Positions 1-6,641 of a DNA stretch of 7,443 nt are shown here, piece by piece. Made by a program: the position numbers and the translations under genes. Location: contig CAJUIJ010000125.1 of NCBI GenBank assembly GCA_910586175.1, positions 1 to 7,443 of the forward strand, read 5' to 3'. Each line of letters starts with the position of its first letter. The stretch's first letter is position 1. The notes beneath the pieces are model-generated. The model had not been told where the DNA came from, ran no database searches, and saw only the letters and a program-made list of their open reading frames with translations. The stretch is from an uncultured Muribaculaceae bacterium (GTDB lineage Bacteria; Bacteroidota; Bacteroidia; Bacteroidales; Muribaculaceae).

Positions 1-43
1 ATTAGGTAAATGCCGAACATTTGACATTCTGATTACATACTTT

Positions 44-61
44 TTACAATTTTTTTTGTAA
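44..61. promoter_or_regulatory. Inverted repeat overlapping the efflux promoter (possible operator)
   Basis: TTACAA (44-49) and TTGTAA (56-61) are perfect reverse complements separated by six T residues. The right arm overlaps the first three bases of the -7 element TAATTTTG at 59-66, where a repressor would block polymerase. The core is very AT-rich, so chance is a real alternative. A weak U-tract structure from an upstream transcript is also possible. No regulator gene is visible in the window. Confidence 0.3.
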
Positions 62-66
62 TTTTG
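59..66 (+). promoter_or_regulatory. Bacteroidota-type -7 promoter element upstream of efflux operon
   Basis: TAATTTTG followed by C matches the Bacteroidota primary sigma -7 consensus TAnnTTTG exactly. A clear -33 TTTG box at the usual distance of about 20 bases is not seen; the region at 35-40 reads only TACATA, and the TTTGAC at 20-25 is too far upstream. Transcription would start around 70-75 and give a 5' leader of roughly 210 bases before the first efflux gene, unusually long for a simple operon. Confidence 0.5.
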
Positions 67-95
67 CAGTGCCGTTCACAAAGATTGGTGAGTAA

Positions 96-209
96 ATGAT
101 TGTAACAGCTACAACGATAAACGCAACAAAGGCGTATGTGCAAAACTACGCTTTCAAGGAAAACTGGAAGAGTACGGCAGGCTATACCCGCACTCAAAAT
201 TTGATCTGA
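96..209 (+). CDS. Possible 37-codon leader ORF ahead of the efflux operon
   Basis: An ATG at 96 opens a 37-codon frame ending with TGA at 207-209. The peptide begins MIVTATTINATKAY and ends TRTQNLI; I do not recognise it. It has no hydrophobic segment and no Cys. It lies wholly inside the predicted leader, about 20-25 bases after the expected transcription start, and stops nine bases before the hairpin at 219-254. An 8-bp stem (129-136 with 147-154, one G-T pair) lies inside it. No Shine-Dalgarno sequence is visible, but that is normal in this phylum. It could be a regulatory leader peptide, a gene remnant, or a chance ORF; chance is quite likely at this length. Confidence 0.22.
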   Translation: MIVTATTINATKAYVQNYAFKENWKSTAGYTRTQNLI

Positions 210-218
210 TTTCAGGAC

Positions 219-254
219 AGTTGCATACCGTCGGGAGATTGACGGATAGCAACT
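219..254 (+). promoter_or_regulatory. Leader hairpin or operator before the TolC-family gene
   Basis: AGTTGC (219-224) pairs with GCAACT (249-254), and CCGTC (228-232) pairs with GACGG (241-245). Between them ATA faces ATA as a symmetric 3x3 internal loop, and the apical loop is eight bases. This gives 11 paired positions in 36 bases, ending 31 bases before the start codon at 286. The sequence after it is AT-rich but has no clean T-tract, so it is not a textbook terminator. It may be an mRNA structure affecting translation or stability, an attenuator element, or a DNA operator. Confidence 0.45.
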
Positions 255-285
255 CATATTCATTTCACATATTATCCCCTATTTT

Positions 286-1605
286 ATGAACAATCAACGA
301 TTGCTCACAGGGCTGCTCAACGCAGTTCTGTTGGGCGCAGGGGTGTGCGCTTTCGGTCAGAACTCTTCAGTTATAACCCTTGATCAGTTATTTGAGAGTG
401 CTGAAAGAAACAGTGCGCAATTACGCCCCTCTTTTTCCGCTGTGGAGGAAGCCAATCAAGAGATAAGAGTAGCCCGGGCCGGTCGGTTGCCCGACATCAA
501 TGCATCCCTTGCATTGAGCTACATAGATGATGGCTTTACAACTAAAAGGAATTTTTCGGACTATCAGAAAGCCCCAATCCCACATTATGGCAACACCTTG
601 TCGCTAAATGTCAACCAGCCAATCTATACCGGTGGTGCCATTACTTCAGGCATACAACTTGCCGAACTCAAGCTCACGGCATCCAGATATGCCACAGAAT
701 TGCAGCGTGACAATATCCGCTTCCAGCTCACCGGCTTTTATCTCGATATTTACAAGTACACAAATCTGCGGGGTGTCGTGGAGAATAATATCTCGCAGGC
801 GAGGAAAGTGCTTGATGAGATGCAAGCCCGGTATGAGCAAGGTGTGGCTTTGCAAAACGACATAACCCGCTATGAACTGCTTGTGTCAAATCTGGAGCTG
901 CAGCTTGTGAAAATCAACAACACAATCGACATTCTCAATAACAACCTTGTCTCAATCGCAGGATTGCCGGATGGTACTGTCATTGTGCCCGATTCTGCAA
1001 TTCTTGATAAGTCGCTTCCATCACAAGACGAGACTTCATGGCAGACTGAAGCCACGGTCAACTCTCCCACGCTGAAACTGGCGCAGTCAAAGGTTGACAT
1101 ATCCCGTAAAGCGGAAGACCTGACTAAATCGGAGCGTCTTCCCAAAATCGGATTGCAAGCAGGATGGAGTATCGACGGCCCTATTTTGGTGGAGGTGCCA
1201 CCTATAAACCGCAATCTCAGTTATTGGTACGTCGGTGTGGGGGTAAGCTACAATATCTCATCACTGTTCAAGACCAACAAATCCCTGTCGCGGAGCCGCG
1301 CTGCCACGCTTCTCGCCACTGACGAACTTACAGCGGCACGCGAGAATACGGAACTTGCCGTAAGGGCTGACTATATCCGCTATCTTGAGTCATACGAGGA
1401 ACTCAACACCCAGCAGAAAAGCGTTGAACTCGCCGAAAGGAACTACAACACTGTGTTCACACGCTATTCGTCAGACATGGCTCTCATCACGGATATGCTT
1501 GATGCTGCCAATTCAAAACTTGAAGCTGAGCAGCAGCTTGTCAACGCCCGCATCAACATAATCTACTATTATTACAAACTACTCTTTACATCCGGAAAAA
1601 TATGA
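286..1605 (+). CDS. TolC-family outer-membrane efflux channel
   Basis: This 439-residue protein is the outer-membrane exit duct of a tripartite efflux pump; it would form a trimeric beta-barrel with a periplasmic alpha-helical tunnel. Residues 1-24 are a Sec signal peptide (charged start, hydrophobic 10-20, probable cleavage after AFG24). C21 does not sit in a good lipobox, so a lipoprotein is unlikely. The family's internal duplication is visible. Repeat 1 has GRLPDI (66-71), NVNQPIYTGG (108-117) and RYEQGVALQNDI (182-193). Repeat 2 has ERLPKI (283-288), GVGVSYNISSLF (317-328) and RYSSDMALITDM (393-404). Long helical stretches follow in each half. The length is usual for the family. The ATG at 286 is chosen because it opens directly into the signal peptide. 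Its last codons overlap the adaptor gene by ATGA, so it is first in a three-gene efflux operon. The substrate cannot be read from sequence. Confidence 0.93.
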   Translation: MNNQRLLTGLLNAVLLGAGVCAFGQNSSVITLDQLFESAERNSAQLRPSFSAVEEANQEIRVARAGRLPDINASLALSYIDDGFTTKRNFSDYQKAPIPHYGNTLSLNVNQPIYTGGAITSGIQLAELKLTASRYATELQRDNIRFQLTGFYLDIYKYTNLRGVVENNISQARKVLDEMQARYEQGVALQNDITRYELLVSNLELQLVKINNTIDILNNNLVSIAGLPDGTVIVPDSAILDKSLPSQDETSWQTEATVNSPTLKLAQSKVDISRKAEDLTKSERLPKIGLQAGWSIDGPILVEVPPINRNLSYWYVGVGVSYNISSLFKTNKSLSRSRAATLLATDELTAARENTELAVRADYIRYLESYEELNTQQKSVELAERNYNTVFTRYSSDMALITDMLDAANSKLEAEQQLVNARINIIYYYYKLLFTSGKI

Positions 1606-2627
1606 AACACCGTACAAAAAAGATACTCTCCTATATCATAACACTCGCAGTCATCATCGCCGCCGGCATCTGGGTCGCTTCCAAATTCATCCATTTAGGC
1701 AATGTGGAGTTTACCGACAACGCGCAGGTGCAGCGTCAGATTGTGCCTGTCAACAGCCGTGTGCAGGGCTATATCAAGGAAATTCGTTTCAAAGAATATG
1801 AACCTGTGAAAAAAGATGACACGCTGGTCATTATCGATGACGCGGATATGCGCTTGCGTGTGGCACAGGCAAATGCCGATTATCAGAATGCCCTTGCCGG
1901 ACGCACAGTAGCTGACCGCAGCGTAGGTGTCGCTTCCGCAAATGTGGCTGTCAGCGAAGCTTCAATCGCAGAGGCAAAGGTGCTGATGGAAAATGCGGCC
2001 GTTGACCTTGAACGCCATCGTAAACTGTTGGAAAAAGATGCTGTCACACGTCAGCAGTATGACAGGGCGGAAACTGACTATGAAGCAAAGACAGCACGCT
2101 ATGAAATGCTGGCCCGCCAACACTCGGCAACATCCTCGGTAGTTGCCGAAACGCGTCAGCGAATCTCCCAGAATGACGCGGGTATCGAACTTGCGAAAGC
2201 ATTGCTCGAAACTGCTGAACTGAATCTTTCATACACAGTAATAACGGCACCTTGCGACGGCTATGCCTCACGCAAGAAGATACAGATAGGGCAACTCGTT
2301 CAACCGGGCCAGACCCTTCTCGACATAGTTGATGGTTCAGAGGTATGGATCACTGCAAACTACAAGGAAACCCAGTTGAAGCATATCCACCCCGGAAGCG
2401 AGGTTGAAATCAAGGTTGATGCCATTCCTGACAAGACTTTTACAGGTAAGGTCGTTTCATTATCCACAGCGACAGGTGCCGCATTGTCTGTGCTGCCGCA
2501 GGACAACTCGGCGGGAAATTTTGTGAAGGTACGTCAACGCATACCCGTTAGAATTGAATTGTCAGATAGTGCCGACATCAACCTTCTGCGTGCCGGTATG
2601 AATGTGGAATGTGAGGTAAAATACTGA
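1602..2627 (+). CDS. emrA: EmrA/HlyD-type periplasmic adaptor (membrane fusion protein)
   Basis: This 341-residue adaptor would be anchored in the inner membrane and link the MFS pump to the TolC-type channel. Residues 1-9 are basic and cytoplasmic, and 10-28 form one membrane helix. The first half of the lipoyl/barrel-sandwich domain is at about 45-80 (VPVNSRVQGYI, then PVKKDDTLVIIDD). A long alpha-helical hairpin runs from about 82 to 210 and is rich in Ala, Glu and Gln. The second lipoyl half begins ITAPCDGY (214-221) with GQLVQPGQTLLDIVD (230-244). A beta-barrel follows. The segment TGAALSVLPQDNSAGNFVKV (291-310) followed by RQRIPVRIEL is characteristic of EmrA-type adaptors that pair with MFS pumps rather than RND or ABC pumps. 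The start ATG overlaps the preceding stop (ATGA), implying translational coupling. The symbol denotes family, not proven orthology. Confidence 0.92.
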   Translation: MKHRTKKILSYIITLAVIIAAGIWVASKFIHLGNVEFTDNAQVQRQIVPVNSRVQGYIKEIRFKEYEPVKKDDTLVIIDDADMRLRVAQANADYQNALAGRTVADRSVGVASANVAVSEASIAEAKVLMENAAVDLERHRKLLEKDAVTRQQYDRAETDYEAKTARYEMLARQHSATSSVVAETRQRISQNDAGIELAKALLETAELNLSYTVITAPCDGYASRKKIQIGQLVQPGQTLLDIVDGSEVWITANYKETQLKHIHPGSEVEIKVDAIPDKTFTGKVVSLSTATGAALSVLPQDNSAGNFVKVRQRIPVRIELSDSADINLLRAGMNVECEVKY

Positions 2628-2628
2628 T

Positions 2629-4248
2629 ATGGGAGATTGGCACGGGCCTCAGGGTCCATTCGATATACCCGACGTTCCGAACTATGTGCCGCGTAGATTA
2701 AAACCTTGGCTCTTTATATTCTTCGTGCTGATAGTGCAGTTCTCAGGTGGCATTTATCTTGCCGCCGCCACTGATATGGTTGGCTCAACCGCACTGATGC
2801 AGGAAGATATTCTGATGGCCGGTTATGCTTCGCTGGTCGGAATGTCTATAAATTTTGCCGTGATGTTCCGGTTGAAATTCCGATTCTCCAACCGGATAGG
2901 ACTGCTCGTGTGCGGTGCGGTACTGATTGCGGCTAATTTCATTTGTGCTAATACGACGAGTGTTCCCCTGCTGGTAGCCACCTGCTTTGTGGCGGGCTGG
3001 TTCCGTATGTGGGCTACATTTGTGTGCAATTCCACAATACAGCTCTGGCTCACACCGGTGCGTGACATGGCGATATTTTTCTGCTATGTCTATCTTGTCG
3101 TTGACGGAGTGATTCAGCTGAGCGGTATCGCAACCATCTATACTGCATTTTTCTCTCAATGGGAATATATGCACTGGATAATGAGCGGTCTGCTTGTGCT
3201 GATGATGGTAATGGTGCTGATACTTGTAAAGCCCTTGAAAGGTCCCATGCAGATACCCCTGTTGGGTATCGACTGGATTGGGGCTGCCCTATGGAGTGTT
3301 TTCATGTTGTGCTTTACATTTATATGTGTGTACGGCAACTTCTATGATTGGTGGGATGCGGAGGAAATTGTCGGAGCGACAATCTTAGGCGTGATCAGCC
3401 TTGCCGTCAATCTTTGGCGGGCGACATTCCTGCATCATCCCTACATATCCTTTCAGGCTTTGACAAACCGCAATGTCATACGGGCGACCTTGATATATCT
3501 GGTTTTCTTTACACTGATGGCTACCGAACATGTGTTTGAGCACAGTTATGCAGCTGCAATTCTCGGTTTTGATGAAACCAATCTTATCGACCTCAACTGG
3601 TATGTATTTGCAGGTATCGTCGCAGGATGCGCATTTACTTACTTCACATTCGCCTTGCATAAGTGGAGATATAAGACTATGACTTCTATCGCATTTGCCT
3701 TTGCCGCCGTATATCTCGGCTGGTTCTATTTCATGATAGATTACGGTGTTGAAAAGGAGATGCTTTTCTTTCCGCTCTTCATTCGGGGTTTCGCATCGGT
3801 GATAATCTCCATTGTATTCCTGACCTCGATAGTTCAGAGTGGACTGCATTTCTTTGTATTCCCTCAGGCATTGACAATCAACGGCTTCACGGGGGCGGTT
3901 ATGGGTGCCACACTCGGGCCTGCCCTTATCGGAGAGTTCTTGCGGCATACAATGGCAAAAAATGCTTCTCTCATCTCAGCGCGTCTTACAGACTTCAATA
4001 CCGACATCATCCATATCCCCCTCGGTCAAATGTACGGAACAGTCCAGCAACACGCACTTGTGATTTCAATGAAAGAGATATATGGTTGGCTACTAATTGC
4101 CGCCATCTGGTCGTTGATAATAATAGCCATGAGTTATGTACCGATACGCCCTTCGGCGATATTCCCCAAGTGGCGCACAATACGTAAGATATTCCGAAAG
4201 GAAGCTCGATTGCAATTACAAGAACAATCAACGAATAACACACCTTAG
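2629..4248 (+). CDS. MFS drug efflux transporter, EmrB/DHA2-like, 14 TM
   Basis: This 539-residue inner-membrane protein is the expected proton-driven pump of the tripartite system. Hydrophobic segments can be placed near 27-48, 64-80, 89-107, 112-131, 146-168, 182-201, 212-236, 247-264, 283-300, 323-343, 351-370, 380-401, 408-435 and 485-503. That is about 14, as in the DHA2 (EmrB/QacA) group, including the large loop (about 436-483) before the last helix typical of EmrB. The sequence is divergent: where MFS motif A (GxLaDrxGrr) should lie after helix 2 it reads RLKFRFSNRIG (81-91), without the usual Gly and Asp. The N-terminal 26 residues are hydrophilic with many Pro, and the C-terminus (512-539) is basic then Gln-rich, both cytoplasmic. 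The gene starts one base after the adaptor stop. GAGG at 2613-2616 is a weak, slightly distant Shine-Dalgarno candidate. Position and length make the role firm; the substrate is unknown. Confidence 0.88.
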   Translation: MGDWHGPQGPFDIPDVPNYVPRRLKPWLFIFFVLIVQFSGGIYLAAATDMVGSTALMQEDILMAGYASLVGMSINFAVMFRLKFRFSNRIGLLVCGAVLIAANFICANTTSVPLLVATCFVAGWFRMWATFVCNSTIQLWLTPVRDMAIFFCYVYLVVDGVIQLSGIATIYTAFFSQWEYMHWIMSGLLVLMMVMVLILVKPLKGPMQIPLLGIDWIGAALWSVFMLCFTFICVYGNFYDWWDAEEIVGATILGVISLAVNLWRATFLHHPYISFQALTNRNVIRATLIYLVFFTLMATEHVFEHSYAAAILGFDETNLIDLNWYVFAGIVAGCAFTYFTFALHKWRYKTMTSIAFAFAAVYLGWFYFMIDYGVEKEMLFFPLFIRGFASVIISIVFLTSIVQSGLHFFVFPQALTINGFTGAVMGATLGPALIGEFLRHTMAKNASLISARLTDFNTDIIHIPLGQMYGTVQQHALVISMKEIYGWLLIAAIWSLIIIAMSYVPIRPSAIFPKWRTIRKIFRKEARLQLQEQSTNNTP

Positions 4249-4257
4249 AGACGGGCT

Positions 4258-4307
4258 CTTAGTCAATATGCCCATGACCGAAATCGGTCATGGGCATATT
4301 GACTAAG
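4258..4307. terminator. Long perfect palindrome between convergent genes, probable bidirectional terminator
   Basis: Bases 4258-4281 and 4284-4307 are perfect reverse complements, 24 bases each, around the two-base centre AA. The arms start CTTAGTCAAT and end near the centre with ATGACCGA. It lies in the 85-base gap between the stop of the MFS gene (4248) and the stop of the leftward U32 gene (4334), so it would fold in both transcripts. Neither side has a clear T-tract; the + side continues GGTGATTACATTATTC. Position favours a bidirectional terminator or 3'-end stabiliser. The arm length and perfection exceed what termination needs. Confidence 0.7.
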
Positions 4308-4333
4308 GTGATTACATTATTCTCAAAATAAAT

Positions 4334-6112
4334 TCACTCTTTGACGAGGTTCATTTCGCAGTTGGCACAATCGAAGTCAAGGCGGAAACGGTTTGGACCG
4401 GTGGTTATTGTAAGCGGGCCGGCATAGCGATTTCGTCTCTCAGGTGAAACCGAACGGTCTTTCAAGCAGCATCCCAACTCGCGACGCAAACAATATCGCG
4501 TTGTCATCACTACCGATTCGCCTGCCGGTCGTTTCACCTCATAGGCCGTGGCCATCTCGGTCACTCCATGTTCCTCGTAAAACTTACGCGCCAACGGATT
4601 TGCCACATTGTCTCGGCTGTCAAGTTTCTTGGCCGGATATTTCGCCTCCTTACATTCAAGCCGGCGGTAATCATACTTATAATTGTCAAGGTTTGCCTTA
4701 TCGAGGGTCTCCACTACCCTACGCCTCAGTGCCGTCAACTGCGAAGCCGGTATAAAGGCATCTTGCGGAAGATGGTTCTCAAAATGCCTCAAGCGGTATA
4801 TAGTGCCACCAAGTTTTGCAAATATCGGTTCCACATTCATCGGCTTGCGCGCCACATCGATGTCGGCTTCGAGAGCTATTCTCACCTCCACTTCCCTCTC
4901 ATCGCGGGCCGTCACTCCCTTAGTGTCAATGCTCATGTCTACCCCAATGGTACGTGAGGCAGTGTCGCGAGCCATGATGGTCTGCCATTGACGGTCGAAC
5001 GTCCGGTGAATCTCGGCTCCTTTGGGCAATACAAAAGGACGGTTGCCCACCACCTTGCCATTACGGATACCATTAACAGCCACTCCTTCATACTCTCCCC
5101 TCGCATTGAAAAAGCTTATGCCGTCACCATTGTTGAGTTGGCGCACATCATCTATCACCTCACCCATCGATTTGGGCGTAGACAATGAAGCCATCGACAC
5201 GTGGCGGCGACCGTGCAAGAAATAGTCGGTGAAGCCACGGTTGAAGCTCTTGCTAAGCTGCGGTGTGAACGAAACTTCAGATTTACCATATGAAGAACGT
5301 GCGAACATATCGGGGTGCGCAGCTATGATACGGTCAAGTTCGGCGCGATAGAAAGCCGTGACATTTTTCACATAATCGGCATCTTTAAGTCTACCCTCAA
5401 TCTTAAAGGAGGAGGCTCCGGCCATCACCATCTCCTCGAGCATATGCGACGCATTAAAATCGCGCAGCGACAGCAGATACTTATCCTTCTCCAATATCTC
5501 GCCCTTTGCATTGCGTAAGGTATAGGGCATACGGCACATCTGCGAGCACTCGCCACGGTTGGCCGAACGGCCGGTGGCGAAACAACTTGCGCCACAACGG
5601 CCGGAATAGCTCACACACAATGCACCATGTATGAAACACTCTATCGGGACCTCTACGGCTTCGGCAATCTCACGGATTTCATTTACCGAAAGCTCACGGG
5701 CGAGCACAATCTGCGAAAAACCCACATCCTGAAGAAAGCGGGCCTTAGCGGGGGTACGCGTGTCGCACTGAGTGCTGGCATGAAGTGCGATAGGTGGCAA
5801 GTTTAGACGCAATAGTGACATATCTTGCACTATCAAAGCATCCACACCGGCGCGATACAGGTCATGGCAGAGCTGCTCAACTGCTTGGAGTTCGTTCTCA
5901 TAGACAATGGTATTGACCGTAACATAAACCTTGGCACGGTAACGGTGAGCAAACTCCACAGTGTCGCGGATATCCTCAATAGAATTTGCAGCATTATGGC
6001 GGGCCCCATGGCTTGGACCTCCCATATATACAGCATCTGCGCCATGCAGGATAGCCTGCATGGCAACATGTTTATTTGCGGCGGGAGCGAGCAGTTCGAG
6101 ATGTCGCATCAT
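4334..6112 (-). CDS. rlhA: U32 family protein, RlhA/YdcP-like 23S rRNA hydroxylation factor
   Basis: This 592-residue protein belongs to the U32 family, annotated historically as peptidase or collagenase. The branch it resembles includes E. coli RlhA (YdcP), needed for 5-hydroxycytidine at C2501 of 23S rRNA. Recognisable segments are LELLAPA (5-11), ILHGADAVYMGGPSHGARHN (21-40), VDALIVQDM (90-98), LHASTQCDTRT (110-120) and the U32 signature region ECFIHGALCVSYSGRC (158-173). GRSANRGECSQMCR (181-194) and FKIEGRLKD (236-244) follow. C166, C173, C189 and C193 fit the four-cysteine set expected to hold an Fe-S centre. A C-terminal domain carries C541, C549 and the pair C582/C585 (DCANCEM), as in YdcP. 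The protein stops soon after that pair and seems to lack the short tail I recall in the E. coli protein. The ATG at 6112 overlaps the smpB stop (ATGA), with a second in-frame ATG directly after. RNA modification, not proteolysis, is the likely role. Confidence 0.85.
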   Translation of the reverse strand: MMRHLELLAPAANKHVAMQAILHGADAVYMGGPSHGARHNAANSIEDIRDTVEFAHRYRAKVYVTVNTIVYENELQAVEQLCHDLYRAGVDALIVQDMSLLRLNLPPIALHASTQCDTRTPAKARFLQDVGFSQIVLARELSVNEIREIAEAVEVPIECFIHGALCVSYSGRCGASCFATGRSANRGECSQMCRMPYTLRNAKGEILEKDKYLLSLRDFNASHMLEEMVMAGASSFKIEGRLKDADYVKNVTAFYRAELDRIIAAHPDMFARSSYGKSEVSFTPQLSKSFNRGFTDYFLHGRRHVSMASLSTPKSMGEVIDDVRQLNNGDGISFFNARGEYEGVAVNGIRNGKVVGNRPFVLPKGAEIHRTFDRQWQTIMARDTASRTIGVDMSIDTKGVTARDEREVEVRIALEADIDVARKPMNVEPIFAKLGGTIYRLRHFENHLPQDAFIPASQLTALRRRVVETLDKANLDNYKYDYRRLECKEAKYPAKKLDSRDNVANPLARKFYEEHGVTEMATAYEVKRPAGESVVMTTRYCLRRELGCCLKDRSVSPERRNRYAGPLTITTGPNRFRLDFDCANCEMNLVKE

Positions 6113-6561
6113 TTCTTGAACATACGGTCTATATTGCGCTTATCCTCACGTTCGCGTATAGACTGGCGCTTATCATATTGTTTTTTGCCTCGGCCCACAC
6201 CTATCAGCATCTTGGCGAGTCCTTTTTCGTTAATGAAGACCTTCAGGGGCACGATAGTATAGCCGGGGTCTTCTGAGGCTTTGGTGAGCTTGGCAATTTC
6301 CTTACGGTTTAGAAGGAGTTTGCGGTCGCGGCGCACCTGATGGTTATTGTAAGTGCCATAGAAATATTCGGATATATTCATACCCTTTACCCACACCTCG
6401 CCATTTTCCACCATACAATAGGTGTCGACGAGCGAAGCCTTTCCATCGCGGATAGACTTGATCTCCGTGCCTGTCAGCACAATCCCGGCGGTGTAGGTGT
6501 CGGTGATTTCATAGTCGAAGCGAGCACGCTTATTCTTAATATTGACGTCATTTGCTTTCAT
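6109..6561 (-). CDS. smpB: SsrA-binding protein SmpB
   Basis: This 150-residue small basic protein binds tmRNA and brings it to the A site of stalled ribosomes for trans-translation. All family hallmarks are present and in order: NIKNKRARFDYEI (7-19), GIVLTGTEIKSIRDGKASL (26-44), YFYGTYNNHQVRRDRKLLL (66-84), the NRKEI segment, then VPLKVFINEKGLAKM. The C-terminal part is GVGRGKKQYDKRQSIRERED (121-140) followed by KRNIDRMFKK. That basic tail enters the mRNA channel. The length matches the family. The start at 6561 is supported because the conserved NIKNKRA motif begins at residue 7. The stop codon overlaps the start of the U32 gene by four bases, so the two form an operon. The tmRNA gene (ssrA) is not in this window. 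Confidence 0.97.
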   Translation of the reverse strand: MKANDVNIKNKRARFDYEITDTYTAGIVLTGTEIKSIRDGKASLVDTYCMVENGEVWVKGMNISEYFYGTYNNHQVRRDRKLLLNRKEIAKLTKASEDPGYTIVPLKVFINEKGLAKMLIGVGRGKKQYDKRQSIREREDKRNIDRMFKK

Positions 6562-6565
6562 ATTA

Positions 6566-6573
6566 CAAAATTA
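6566..6573 (-). promoter_or_regulatory. -7 promoter element almost abutting the smpB start codon
   Basis: Read leftward, TAATTTTG (6573 to 6566) matches TAnnTTTG exactly, and only four bases (6565-6562) separate it from the ATG at 6561. Starts normally fall a few bases after this element, which would put the transcript end at or next to the A of ATG. The -33 region (about 6593-6598) reads AATTTT, a partial match. A weaker element, TAATTTTA (6599 to 6592), would give a leader of about 25 bases instead. Confidence 0.45.
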
Positions 6574-6600
6574 GTGAAAAAACGGTGACCATAAAATTAT

Positions 6601-6632
6601 TTTGGATTAAAAAATAGAAACTGCTATATTTG
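6601..6632 (+). promoter_or_regulatory. Bacteroidota-type promoter for the UDG-family gene
   Basis: TTTG at 6601-6604 and TATATTTG at 6625-6632 match the -33 and -7 consensus of Bacteroidota primary sigma promoters, with the ideal 20-base spacer. This is the best promoter in the window. Transcription should begin near 6636-6640, giving a leader of about 55 bases that starts with the hairpin at 6641-6677. Confidence 0.75.
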
Positions 6633-6641
6633 CAGTTTATA
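6615..6641. promoter_or_regulatory. Symmetric operator-like repeat centred on the -7 box
   Basis: AAACTGC (6618-6624) and GCAGTTT (6632-6638) are perfect reverse complements around a seven-base centre. Symmetry resumes one base further out: TA at 6615-6616 pairs with TA at 6640-6641, across one mismatch. The whole 27-base site is centred at 6628, inside the TATATTTG -7 element, so a dimeric protein bound here would occlude the promoter. The half-site and spacing look like a helix-turn-helix repressor operator, but the regulator is unknown. Confidence 0.5.

Noticed and set aside
20..25. TTTGAC as a -33 or E. coli-type -35 box
   Set aside because: It is about 35 bases from the -7 element, beyond workable spacing, and no TATAAT-like partner lies downstream at 17 bases.
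33..263. 76-codon leftward ORF in the upstream region
   Set aside because: It has no recognisable features, is Cys-rich and contains the hairpin and promoter elements of the efflux operon. A small divergent gene is not excluded but is unsupported.
3385..3948. 187-codon leftward ORF inside the MFS gene
   Set aside because: It lies wholly within the MFS coding sequence, has no recognisable domain and a composition typical of an antisense shadow of membrane-helix codons.
4258..4307. Palindrome as the end of an insertion sequence or attachment site
   Set aside because: There is no transposase or integrase, no target-site duplication is evident, and its position between two convergent stops fits termination better.
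5825..6262. 145-codon rightward ORF across the U32/smpB junction
   Set aside because: It is antisense to two well-identified genes and shows no family features.
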